From assembly GCA_017531385.1 (NCBI GenBank), contig JAFXLD010000082.1, forward strand, positions 1 through 43,618: a DNA stretch of 43,618 nucleotides. The letters are read 5' to 3'. The translations under genes were made by a program, and so were the position numbers. Positions 26,590 to 34,877 of the stretch are shown piece after piece; within the stretch, counting starts at the first letter, position 1; each line of letters starts with the position of its first letter. The DNA comes from Clostridia bacterium. GTDB lineage: Bacteria; Bacillota; Clostridia; Oscillospirales; Acutalibacteraceae. The notes below the pieces were generated by a model. The model was given only the letters and a program-made list of their open reading frames with translations, searched no databases and had not been told where the DNA came from.

Positions 26590-27606
26590 TTATATTATAG
26601 GAAAATCGCACTGGATAATCTGCATATCACCCTCGGCAAAGAGTCTGCCGTCGATAACAGCAGGTGCGAAGAAGTAATCGCCTTTTTTAACATCTCTCAC
26701 GAAGTCATCACAGATAATTTTACCATTTCCGTCTGTCACAACATAAACACTCGGACAGGGAAGTGAAACGGATTCACCTTTTACATTGTATCTGTTTACT
26801 GCAAAACAGGGTGTTTTTTCGTGAGTGATAAGTCTTTCGATGTTGCCCTCTTTCACAGGCTCGCATTTTGCGGCTTTCAGAGTTTTTTCAAGAGAATCAA
26901 GCTCCATGTCGAAACAGTCAAAAGCAATATCAGGGTCAAGACCTAAATATTTTTCGTTATCGCTTAAAACATAGTCACCGCACTTATTTTCGGGCTGAAT
27001 GGTGAAGTCTGTCGGCTCCTGAACTTCAAGAAGAAGACAGTTTTTGCCTATGGCGTGAATTGCCTTGCCGGGGATAAGAAAAACATCACCCACATTAACG
27101 GGGATTTTGTTCAGCATTGAAACGAGAACACTTTCATCCTTGTCAAAAGCGGCTCTGAATTCCTCTTTTGTGTATCTCTTGTTGAAACCGAAATAAATGC
27201 AGGCATCTTCACCCGTTCCGAGGATAATCCAGCTTTCTGTTTTGCCGTATTCGCTGTTGAAGTGCTTTCTTGAAAATTCTTTATCGGGATGACACTGAAC
27301 GGGAAGTCTTATTGATGAATCAAGAATTTTAGTGAGGATTCCGAGTTCAGTTCTGCCTTTACCGAGCATTTCTTCGGTGTAATTTTTAAGAAGTTCGTCG
27401 AATTTTTCACCGTCTTCCGTAATGGAAATACCTTCATCGGGAATGTTACTGCCCTCATTGAGTGCTTTTACATAAGAACAGACCCATTCTTCGGGATAAA
27501 ATCCCTCTGTACTGTCGTCACCGAAAAATGATGCAAACTGACTGCCGCCTGTGTATATTCTTCTTACTCTGTTTTTCTTGAAAAATAATGGTTTGTTAAG
27601 GTTCAT
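26590..27606 (-). CDS. manA: Mannose-6-phosphate isomerase, class I
   Basis: A 338-residue cupin-type, zinc-dependent isomerase interconverting mannose 6-phosphate and fructose 6-phosphate. Zinc-site motifs are LPVQCHPDKEFS (about residues 136-147), a downstream Glu-containing segment KTESWIILG, and IPGKAIHAIGKNCLLLE with its His. The length is typical of the short Firmicute type. GAGGTGAC precedes the ATG at 27606, only 9 bases from the end of the kinase gene, so it is the last gene of the glycyl-radical-enzyme operon. It could return a product of that pathway to glycolysis, or simply process mannose; a related ketose or aldose phosphate substrate is possible. Confidence 0.87.
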   Translation of the reverse strand: MNLNKPLFFKKNRVRRIYTGGSQFASFFGDDSTEGFYPEEWVCSYVKALNEGSNIPDEGISITEDGEKFDELLKNYTEEMLGKGRTELGILTKILDSSIRLPVQCHPDKEFSRKHFNSEYGKTESWIILGTGEDACIYFGFNKRYTKEEFRAAFDKDESVLVSMLNKIPVNVGDVFLIPGKAIHAIGKNCLLLEVQEPTDFTIQPENKCGDYVLSDNEKYLGLDPDIAFDCFDMELDSLEKTLKAAKCEPVKEGNIERLITHEKTPCFAVNRYNVKGESVSLPCPSVYVVTDGNGKIICDDFVRDVKKGDYFFAPAVIDGRLFAEGDMQIIQCDFPII

Positions 27607-27615
27607 TGTGTCACC

Positions 27616-28947
27616 TCATTGATAGTGTATCATCTTTTTTGCCGCGTCGAAGGTGTCTTTATAAATTCCGGATGCAACACTTGCAAAAATTGCGGCGCCG
27701 AAAGATGCTTCTTCCGTATGTGCAGGCACGTGAAGCTTCATGCCGAAAAGATTTTCGAGATAGTGTCTTAAAACACTGCTTTTTCTGACTGCATTACCCG
27801 AAGATACAAGCATATTACCTTTGTTATTGAAGCTGTTATAAAGAGTGTAAAGCTCATTTGCCATACCGTATAAAAATCCTCTTGTAAGCTCAGCAGGATT
27901 GAAATTGCTTTCTGTGATACCTGAAATGTTCCCCTTTATATCGGGATTTTTTCTTGTTCCGCAGAAACGTGTATCAACGGTGAGTGAATGTTCATCGGGA
28001 TTGATTTCTGCAATTTTATCCATATTTTTATAGATATCATCTTTGTTTCCGCCGAAAATTTCCGCACATTCAGTGAAGAATTTATGAAGCAGAGCAAAAC
28101 TTCTGCCACCGCAAAGTGGAGCACCCACAAGAATGAATTTTTTATTGTTCAGAGGTCTTGCTTCACCGTCTGAAAGTGCTTTCGGTGAGTCTGTAATAAC
28201 CGAAACCTGACTGCCTGTGCCGATGTTTACGAGAATGCTGTTTTCGTCTGAAACAGAGCCTAAAACGGATGCCTGGTTATCACCGATTGCAACAGAAACG
28301 GGTACGCCGTTTTCGTCTTTACCGACAATAGTACAATCACTGCACACTTCAGGAAGAAAACTTCTGTCTATGGCGATTTTTCTGAGTGCATCATCGTCAA
28401 AATCAGCTTTTGCAAGGTCAAAACAGCCCAGACTTGCAGCATCACTCGAATGCATAAGGGGAGTTTTTCTGCCTGTCAGCTTCATTACAAGATAATCGTG
28501 AATTGTGCAGAGCGTAACGGCATTTTCGGGAACATTGTTTTCCCGGATATTCACAAAATGAGTAACAAGACCGAAGCCTGATGCCATAGTGTGACCTGTT
28601 ATTTTTGTCAGATATGAAGCAAATGTTTCGCCATTAAAAGGCTTGTTACCGCTTTCATCCTGCCATGTGTAAAGAGGGCTTACAGCTTCACCGTCTTTGT
28701 CAAGATAAAGTATGCCGTGCATCTGTCCAGTTACACCGATTGCAGTCAGAGGTGAGTGCTTTTCAGCAAGTTCATCTTTGATTTTCAGCACCGTGTTAAT
28801 TATAACTTCGGGCTTCTGAAGTTTTGTGCCGTCAATAACAGAATCGTTTTTAACTGTTCTGCTGTCGAGGATTTTTCCCGTTTCTGCATCAGCCACAACA
28901 GCACTGATGGTTGTTGTGCCGATGTCAAGTCCTAATATCTTTAACAT
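27616..28947 (-). CDS. FGGY-family carbohydrate kinase, sedoheptulokinase-like
   Basis: The 443-residue kinase has the phosphate-1 motif GLDIGTTTISAVV at the N-terminus, GVTGQMHGILYLD, LYTWQDESG, GFGLVTHF, IHDYLVMKLTG and the adenosine-binding GNMLVSSGNAVRKSS. Within the FGGY family the GQMHG, TWQD and SGFG patterns are most like sedoheptulokinase (SHPK), which phosphorylates sedoheptulose at O-7, but relatives act on other ketoses. The start overlaps the end of the glycyl radical enzyme gene by 7 bases, so the two proteins are made together. AGGTGG precedes the ATG. I judge kinase function certain, substrate tentative. Confidence 0.82.
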   Translation of the reverse strand: MLKILGLDIGTTTISAVVADAETGKILDSRTVKNDSVIDGTKLQKPEVIINTVLKIKDELAEKHSPLTAIGVTGQMHGILYLDKDGEAVSPLYTWQDESGNKPFNGETFASYLTKITGHTMASGFGLVTHFVNIRENNVPENAVTLCTIHDYLVMKLTGRKTPLMHSSDAASLGCFDLAKADFDDDALRKIAIDRSFLPEVCSDCTIVGKDENGVPVSVAIGDNQASVLGSVSDENSILVNIGTGSQVSVITDSPKALSDGEARPLNNKKFILVGAPLCGGRSFALLHKFFTECAEIFGGNKDDIYKNMDKIAEINPDEHSLTVDTRFCGTRKNPDIKGNISGITESNFNPAELTRGFLYGMANELYTLYNSFNNKGNMLVSSGNAVRKSSVLRHYLENLFGMKLHVPAHTEEASFGAAIFASVASGIYKDTFDAAKKMIHYQ

Positions 28948-31304
28948 TCTATTCCACCTGTTGAGTCCGGGTCAAGTCTTGTTATGATGTCCTGCTGAAT
29001 AGCAGGTGAAAGATCAAGGAAATTAACGAATGTTCCGTGAATTCTCATGATGTAAACACCGCTCGGAGCATACTTCTTTGGATTGTCGAGAACTTTACGA
29101 AGCATTTCAGGCGTTGTGATGTTGAGATACATATAGAACGGAGCAATGCCCTGCTGTAAGGGATTGAAAAACAGGGGAGCGACAATTTTTGTTCTGAATT
29201 CAAGTCCCTTTGCTTCGTATGTTTCGCCCTTGAAGTATTTGGGGTCAACACCTAAGTGTGATGCACAGCCGCCGCACATTTTGTCGTAGGGAAGTTTCAT
29301 CTGTGAAAGTGTACGGAAACCGAGTCCCTGATTTGCATCGCCGTGAAGAGGGTCAATGCCGTAGTTGAGCATTTCTCTTGACTTTCTGCCGTCGGGAAGT
29401 GCACCGACCCAGTAACCGTAAAGAAGGTGTGTTGAGGGTGTGCTGAAATCAGGACGGAAAGCATTGCCCAGATAGTTTTTCTTTGAAGCAACGATATCAG
29501 CAATTTTTGAAGTGACTTCAACTGCCTCTTTGTCTGCGATGTCATTATTGTTGCCGAATTTGGGGCAGGAGAGAAGATAATCGCGAAGTTCTTCGTAGCC
29601 TTCAAAGTTATTCTTTATTGCATCAATAAGCTTGTCTGCATCTTCGGGACGGTCTTTAAGAAGACAGTCAATTGCAACAAAGCTGTCTGCAACAACAGAA
29701 GTCCCGTGGATAAGACAACCGCTTCCGTTGTAGGGTGTGCCTTGGTTAACAATATCTCTTGCATCATAGCCTGATTCAATACCGCCCATAACAGCAGAGA
29801 GGAAAGGCACGGGAAGAAGTGAAAGCGCTTTTGATGCACCGTTTGCCGCATCAGTCATAAGAGTTGCATAAGTTTCTGCATTTGCATAGAACTTTTCTCT
29901 GATATTCTGAAGCTTTTCGATAGCTGATGAGTCATCGGTCTTGCCGATTTTCTTGCCTGTAATTTCAGAGTAACCGCCTGTGAGAGTAAGTTCGAGAATC
30001 TTTCCGAGATTGAACCAGCTGTTTGTTGTGTTGCCTGAATCCTTGCCCATGATAAGAGGTTCCTGACAACCTGCGATTGAGTAATCGGCAAGATGCTCTG
30101 TCTTTACACCGTGAGTTGAAAGCACTTCAAACATTGCATCGTCGTTGAAAAGTGACGGAGTAAGACAGCCGGGTGTGAAGAAGAATTTACCCATGGCTTC
30201 ATAAACACTGTCTGGAGTATTCTTGTGAAGTTTAACTGAGAGAATTGGCTGAGGCATATTCATGTCATAATAAGCATCGAAAAGGGCAAATGATGTTTCG
30301 TTTGTCAGGTCATTTCCGTTTTCGTCCTTACCGCCGATGATAAGATTCTGTGATATTGCCCAGCTTCTGTCTGCAACATTATAGAAAACGAGAAGATGTT
30401 TAAGAAGTGCTGCTGTGTCTTCTCTTGAAAGGTTTTCCATTTTTCTGTAAGGCTCAAAAATTCTGTCTGCATTGCCAACTGAGAATGCAAAGGGGTTGGG
30501 AGCCTGTTCAAGGCACATAATCTGCCACAGGAGTATAAAACTCTGGATAGCTTCAAAGAGTGTTTCTGCTCCGTTTGCAGGGACTTTTTCGAGAGCTTCT
30601 GCAATGTTCAGCAGTCTGCATTTTTCGTCTGCATCATCTGTTTTTTCAGCATTTTCGAGAGCAAGATTTCTGTACCTTTCAGAAAGAATAAGAACTGCTT
30701 CAAGGGCATATCTCATACCCTTGCGATGTGAATTCTGCTTGTCATTGCCTTCTTTTTTGTCAAGTTCTCTGATAAGGTGCTTTACGCCATATTTTATTGC
30801 AGGACGCATATCGGGAATAACATGTCCCGTTACCTGCTCAATGAAGAATGCAACTTCGTCTGTATATTCGCTGTATTTGTCATAAACCTTTGAAAGCTCC
30901 TTGACAAATGGCGTTTCTTTATCGTATGCACGCATTTTTTCGATGCGTTCTTTTGTGAATTCATCGTCAACATCAATATCGTCATAGACTGCTGTGGGGT
31001 CACAGTAGCCGGAGAATGTTTCAACCCTGAATGCAGGATTGATGAGCGCATAGCTTCTTGCAAAAGCATCTCTCTGAGTGCCTGCAAAAACTGCGAACTT
31101 GCTGATTGAAATAGGCAGTCTTTCTGCAATGATTTTTAGCTGTTGACCGGCTTTTTCTACAGGAGGAAGGTCTTTGAACTGCTCGTCAGTTTCACGTCTG
31201 TATTCTTTGATTCTGAACCAGCCGTCAAGTTTTTTAAGTGAGCGTTCTTCCTTGAAAAGCTCCTTTGCAAGATAAGTGAGATGTTCGTGATTGCCTATGT
31301 TCAT
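28941..31304 (-). CDS. Glycyl radical enzyme of the non-PFL (GCxE) type, unknown substrate
   Basis: A 787-residue glycyl radical enzyme. The thiyl-radical Cys413 is in DYSIAGCQEPLIMG with Glu415 two residues on, the Cys-x-Glu pattern of GRE dehydratases and lyases; pyruvate formate-lyase has adjacent Cys-Cys instead. The C-terminal radical site is Gly757 in MRIHGTFVNFLDLSP, where Thr follows the Gly in place of the common Tyr or Phe. Other family hallmarks: GCLTPSLFNDD (379-389), GTPYNGSGC (522-530) and GALPDGRKSREMLNYGIDP (634-652). AAGGAGAGG precedes the ATG. The activase gene ends 12 bases upstream and the kinase gene overlaps its 3' end. GREs work only without oxygen. Variation around both radical sites suggests a substrate other than glycerol, choline, hydroxyproline or isethionate, but that needs comparison with known families. 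Confidence 0.87.
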   Translation of the reverse strand: MNIGNHEHLTYLAKELFKEERSLKKLDGWFRIKEYRRETDEQFKDLPPVEKAGQQLKIIAERLPISISKFAVFAGTQRDAFARSYALINPAFRVETFSGYCDPTAVYDDIDVDDEFTKERIEKMRAYDKETPFVKELSKVYDKYSEYTDEVAFFIEQVTGHVIPDMRPAIKYGVKHLIRELDKKEGNDKQNSHRKGMRYALEAVLILSERYRNLALENAEKTDDADEKCRLLNIAEALEKVPANGAETLFEAIQSFILLWQIMCLEQAPNPFAFSVGNADRIFEPYRKMENLSREDTAALLKHLLVFYNVADRSWAISQNLIIGGKDENGNDLTNETSFALFDAYYDMNMPQPILSVKLHKNTPDSVYEAMGKFFFTPGCLTPSLFNDDAMFEVLSTHGVKTEHLADYSIAGCQEPLIMGKDSGNTTNSWFNLGKILELTLTGGYSEITGKKIGKTDDSSAIEKLQNIREKFYANAETYATLMTDAANGASKALSLLPVPFLSAVMGGIESGYDARDIVNQGTPYNGSGCLIHGTSVVADSFVAIDCLLKDRPEDADKLIDAIKNNFEGYEELRDYLLSCPKFGNNNDIADKEAVEVTSKIADIVASKKNYLGNAFRPDFSTPSTHLLYGYWVGALPDGRKSREMLNYGIDPLHGDANQGLGFRTLSQMKLPYDKMCGGCASHLGVDPKYFKGETYEAKGLEFRTKIVAPLFFNPLQQGIAPFYMYLNITTPEMLRKVLDNPKKYAPSGVYIMRIHGTFVNFLDLSPAIQQDIITRLDPDSTGGIEC

Positions 31305-31316
31305 GCTATCCTCTCC

Positions 31317-32024
31317 TTATGTTTTAATAACTTTAATTGAGTTTAATCTGAATTTATCAACAAATTTTTTTATTGTTTCTTTATTTACATAACCGTCATT
31401 AACGGTATATTCTTTGCCGAGTTTCAGCCATTTTTCCCTGCCGTATTCATGGTAGGGAAGTATTTCAACATCGAAATTGCCATTGAGACTGTTAAAAAAT
31501 TCAGTGAATCCCTCAAGTGATTCGTCATCATCATTGAATGAGTGAATAAGCGGAATTCTTATGTGGATATGTTTAATTTTTTCAATTTGTCTCAGATTAT
31601 TTTCAATTGTTGCGAGATTTCCGCCTGTGACAAGCTTCAATCTGTCCTGTATCGGTGATTTATAATCAACAATAACAGTATCACATTTTTCTGCAACATA
31701 TAAAAAATCAGGCGTATCTGCATTTGACTCAATGCAGAAAGAAATATCATTAAGAGAGTTTATTATTTCGCATATTGCCTCTGATTGAAGAGTGCATTCA
31801 CCGCCTGTGAAAGTGACACCTCCGCCGTCAAAAAACATCGGTGCCGATGACTTTATTTCACGTATAATTTCATCGGTTTCATACTCTTTGCCGTTTTTAT
31901 TCATTCCCTCGGGATTTGAACACCACGGACAGACCATATTACAGCCTGAAAGATGATAAACAAGTCTGTTCCCCGGACCGTCCTGAGAATAGTTGAATCC
32001 TTTTTCAAAAATATTTATCTTCAT
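31317..32024 (-). CDS. Glycyl radical enzyme activase (radical SAM)
   Basis: A 235-residue radical-SAM enzyme that installs the glycyl radical on the neighbouring enzyme. The [4Fe-4S] cluster ligands are Cys28, Cys32 and Cys35 in SGCNMVCPWCSNPEG; GVTFTGGECTLQ is the SAM-binding GGE region. The start FEKGFNYSQDGPGNRLV is typical of activases. Its length equals the minimal pyruvate formate-lyase activase type: the ferredoxin-like insert with two extra clusters, found in most activases of GRE dehydratases, is absent. The gene starts inside the end of the EamA transporter gene (4-base overlap) and stops 12 bases before the GRE, its evident partner. Confidence 0.92.
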   Translation of the reverse strand: MKINIFEKGFNYSQDGPGNRLVYHLSGCNMVCPWCSNPEGMNKNGKEYETDEIIREIKSSAPMFFDGGGVTFTGGECTLQSEAICEIINSLNDISFCIESNADTPDFLYVAEKCDTVIVDYKSPIQDRLKLVTGGNLATIENNLRQIEKIKHIHIRIPLIHSFNDDDESLEGFTEFFNSLNGNFDVEILPYHEYGREKWLKLGKEYTVNDGYVNKETIKKFVDKFRLNSIKVIKT

Positions 32025-32977
32025 TTCTTTGCTTTTTTACCGATTTTTAAATCGGGGAGCTGAGCCATAATAATTGCAACAAACATAACTGCAAAGCCGA
32101 TAAATTCTCTCTGAGTGGGGAGATTACCACGGATCACCCAGTCTGCAAGACCTGAGAAAACCGATTCAAGGCTCATGAGAAGGGGAGCGAGAATATGGTT
32201 GCAATGCTTCTGACCGATAATCTGAAGTGTGAAAGCAGCACCGCCTGAAAGAACACCTGAGTAGAGAAGAGGAATTGCATTTGCCTTGATGATCTCCATA
32301 TCAGGCTTTTCAAAAATAAGCATAAAAATTGTTGCAATAACTGCTGTTATACCGAACTGTATACATGAAAGTTTTACGCCGTCAACTTTATCTGAAACTG
32401 AATCAACTGTGATTATCTGAGCACCGTAACCGACTGCACAGGCAATAAGCATTATGTCTGCTGTTGAAATTGTAAAACCTGCACCGGGAGTGATTGAAAT
32501 AAAGTAAAGACCGACAGTACCGACGGCAACACTCAGCCATGCCATAAGTCCGACTTTCTTTTTGAAGAAAATGCCGAAAACAGGTACGAAAATTATGTAA
32601 AGAGCTGTAAGGAATGCGGCTCTGCCTGTTGAAACATCCTTACCCTGCATATCAATGCCGAACTGCTGGAAAATACATCCTGCCGCAAGTGTGATACCGC
32701 AGATAAGACCTGCACGGGTAAGAATTTTATTTTCATCAAACCAGTGCTTTAAGTTTTTGTATTTTTTCTTATTGAGCTTTGCCTTGCCTGTGTTATTCTG
32801 AACGAGAACAACCGCAAGAATTGAAAGGAATGCAAGAGTGCATCTGATACTCTGGAATGTAAAAGAGCCCACATCTCCGCCTTCGCTCTGTGCTACGAAT
32901 GAAATACCCCATATGAGTGCCGCAAGCACGATAAGCAGGGGACTGATGATTTTTTGTGCCTTTAATTTTCTGTCCAT
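32021..32977 (-). CDS. EamA/DMT-family transporter
   Basis: A 318-residue, ten-span transporter with two EamA repeats: LLIVLAALIWGISFVAQ at the N-terminus and the second-half region DIMLIACAVGYGAQII. The mid-protein GKDVSTGRAAFLTALYIIFVP is typical of the YdcZ/RhaT-like branch of DMT. It overlaps the activase gene by 4 bases and follows alr by 4 bases, so it belongs to the glycyl-radical operon and could carry a substrate or product of that pathway. CTGAGGT precedes the ATG. It is a different subgroup from the EamA protein at 5869-6795. Confidence 0.87.
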   Translation of the reverse strand: MDRKLKAQKIISPLLIVLAALIWGISFVAQSEGGDVGSFTFQSIRCTLAFLSILAVVLVQNNTGKAKLNKKKYKNLKHWFDENKILTRAGLICGITLAAGCIFQQFGIDMQGKDVSTGRAAFLTALYIIFVPVFGIFFKKKVGLMAWLSVAVGTVGLYFISITPGAGFTISTADIMLIACAVGYGAQIITVDSVSDKVDGVKLSCIQFGITAVIATIFMLIFEKPDMEIIKANAIPLLYSGVLSGGAAFTLQIIGQKHCNHILAPLLMSLESVFSGLADWVIRGNLPTQREFIGFAVMFVAIIMAQLPDLKIGKKAKK

Positions 32978-32981
32978 TTTT

Positions 32982-34136
32982 TTACCTCAGATAATTAACA
33001 GTTTTTATGATTTTTCCGTCTTTTTTGTAGACTCTCGGTATTCTTCTTGAAACACCGCAGATAACTTCATAATTGAAGCTCATTGATTTGTCGCCGATTT
33101 CCTCCGCAGAAACGGTGAGATTGCCGTCTGAGCCGAAAAGTATGACTTCATCGGTCACTTCACAATCAATTTCAGTAACATCAATCATAAACATATCCAT
33201 GCACACTCTGCCGACGATAGGCGCATATTTGCCATTTACGATAACTCTGCCACAGCCCGATAAAGCTCTCGGATAGCCGTCTGCATAGCCTGCGGAAACA
33301 GTTGCAATGCGTCGTTTTTCTTTTGTTTTATATGTGTGACCGTAGCTTATGCCAACATTCTCGTCTACATCTTTGATGCTGATGATATGACTCTTGAAAG
33401 TCAGTGCAGGAATAAGATTGATTTTTGATTGGTCAATTTCATCTGACGGATATAATCCGTATAGAGAAATACCCATTCTGACCATATCAAAGTGTTCATT
33501 GAACTCCGAAATACCTGCCGAGTTACACATATGCTGAATTTTGAATGTTACACCTGAATCAGCACATTTATTTACAAAATCCTTGTAAAGTGCTGTCTGA
33601 TTATGAGAAACAGCTTTGTCTGTCATATCAGCACAGGCATAATGTGAGAAAATACCTTCAAGCTCAATATTTCTGAGATTGTTTATTTCACATACTGCTT
33701 TTACTGCTTCATCATCGGGAAAGAAACCGATTCGTGTCATTCCTGTGTCAACTGCAATATGCACTTTTGCGGTTTTGCCGAGCTTTTTTGCCGCTTCATT
33801 AACTTTTTTTGCTCTCTCTTTATTGTACACAGTCAGCCTGACATCATTTGAAATGAGTTCTTCATAATCATCGGAATGAGTGTACGAGAGAACAAGTATA
33901 TTATTTTCAATTCCTGAACGACGAAGTTCCATTGCTTCGTCTGCCGATGCGACCGCAAAGAAATCAACCTTGTCTGAAAGTAATTCTGCAATCGTCACAG
34001 CACCGTGACCGTAGGCATCTGCCTTGACAACGGCACATTTCAGCGTGTCTTCTGATATGCAGTTTTTCAGTTCATTGAGATTTTGTTCAATTGCATCAAC
34101 ATCAATTTCAGCAAATGTTCTCAGATATCTGCTCAA
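32982..34136 (-). CDS. alr: Alanine racemase
   Basis: A 384-residue PLP-dependent enzyme converting L- to D-alanine for peptidoglycan. The PLP lysine is in AVVKADAYGHGA, the catalytic Tyr side is in GISYGHTYKTKEKR, and DTGMTRIGF, HMCNSAG and VGRVCMDMFMIDVT are standard motifs. The frame is open to 34202, but the extra N-terminus (RYLKYLKEIFYF) is foreign to the family. A TTG at 34136 follows AAGGTGAT at 34141-34148 and gives the usual start LSRYLRTFAEID, so I prefer this TTG. It heads the EamA-activase-GRE-kinase-manA operon. D-alanine is not an obvious partner for sugar metabolism, so it may be the ancestral first gene of the transcript. Confidence 0.93.
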   Translation of the reverse strand: MSRYLRTFAEIDVDAIEQNLNELKNCISEDTLKCAVVKADAYGHGAVTIAELLSDKVDFFAVASADEAMELRRSGIENNILVLSYTHSDDYEELISNDVRLTVYNKERAKKVNEAAKKLGKTAKVHIAVDTGMTRIGFFPDDEAVKAVCEINNLRNIELEGIFSHYACADMTDKAVSHNQTALYKDFVNKCADSGVTFKIQHMCNSAGISEFNEHFDMVRMGISLYGLYPSDEIDQSKINLIPALTFKSHIISIKDVDENVGISYGHTYKTKEKRRIATVSAGYADGYPRALSGCGRVIVNGKYAPIVGRVCMDMFMIDVTEIDCEVTDEVILFGSDGNLTVSAEEIGDKSMSFNYEVICGVSRRIPRVYKKDGKIIKTVNYLR

Positions 34137-34163
34137 ATTTATCACCTTAATTATAAAATAAAA

Positions 34164-34200
34164 GATTTCCTTTAAATATTTTAAATATCTAAAAGAAATC
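34164..34200. promoter_or_regulatory. AT-rich dyad between the ABC importer and alr
   Basis: GATTTC and GAAATC close an 18-base imperfect inverted repeat around an AT-rich centre (ATATTTAAAATATTT on the minus strand). T-rich sequence follows on the minus side, so it could be an AT-rich terminator for the ABC operon. TTGCAA-17-TATGAT lies just before it on the minus strand, so it could instead lie in the alr leader or act as an operator. Confidence 0.4.
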
Positions 34201-34232
34201 ATAATATATTTTTATTATTTTTGCAATAGAAA

Positions 34233-34877
34233 TTATGCTAAAAGATGAGTTTTTATTTCATCAGCAGACTTAAAAATTGAAGTATCAACAGTTTCTGTTT
34301 CGCAAACGGGCATATTTTTAAGAAAAATTATTTTATCGCTGAGATAAAAAGCCTCATCCGGACTGTGGGTGATGATAATTGCCGTTTTGTTTTTTACCGT
34401 ATTTTTTATCAGTTCAAGTATGCCCTGAGATGTTTTAACATCAAGTCCGTAAAGCGGTTCATCTATAAAAAATATGTCACCGTCAAAAGCAGTAGCTCGT
34501 GCGATTGCAACTCGTCTTGCCATACCTCCGCTGAGTTCATCAATCATTTTGTTTTTTTCAGACAAAAGCGAAGTGTCCTGCAATGCATTTGTTATTTTTT
34601 CTTCATCAGCTGTCACAAATTTTATGTTTTCATAAACACTGAGTCCGGGAAGAAGTCTGTTTTCCTGAAAAATAAATGATTTTTTAAGTTTTTCCGTGCC
34701 GAGGATTTCTCCTTTTTCCGGTTTCAGAAGTCCTGCAATCAGTTTCATAAGCGTAGTTTTGCCTACACCTGATTTTCCCATGATGCAGTATGTTTTTCCT
34801 TCTTCAATTTCAAGGTTTAAATCTGAAATGATTTTGTCTTTACCGAATGAGAAAGATATATTTTTGATTTCAATCAT
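34233..34877 (-). CDS. ABC transporter ATP-binding protein (nitrate/sulfonate/taurine-type importer)
   Basis: A 214-residue ABC ATPase with Walker A GKSGVGKTT (residues 34-42), Q-loop FIFQENRLLPGLSVYEN, signature DELSGGMARRVAIARA, Walker B DIFFIDEP and the switch His in IIITHSPDEA. The short length and the sequence place it with SsuB/TauB/ThiZ-like ATPases. It overlaps the permease gene by 8 bases and completes a three-gene importer. GAGGTAAG precedes the ATG. It energises import of the substrate held by the upstream lipoprotein. Confidence 0.92.
   Translation of the reverse strand: MIEIKNISFSFGKDKIISDLNLEIEEGKTYCIMGKSGVGKTTLMKLIAGLLKPEKGEILGTEKLKKSFIFQENRLLPGLSVYENIKFVTADEEKITNALQDTSLLSEKNKMIDELSGGMARRVAIARATAFDGDIFFIDEPLYGLDVKTSQGILELIKNTVKNKTAIIITHSPDEAFYLSDKIIFLKNMPVCETETVDTSIFKSADEIKTHLLA

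Noticed and set aside
28941-31304. Pyruvate formate-lyase identity for the glycyl radical enzyme
   Set aside because: The active site has Cys-Gln-Glu, not adjacent Cys-Cys, so formate-lyase chemistry is unlikely.
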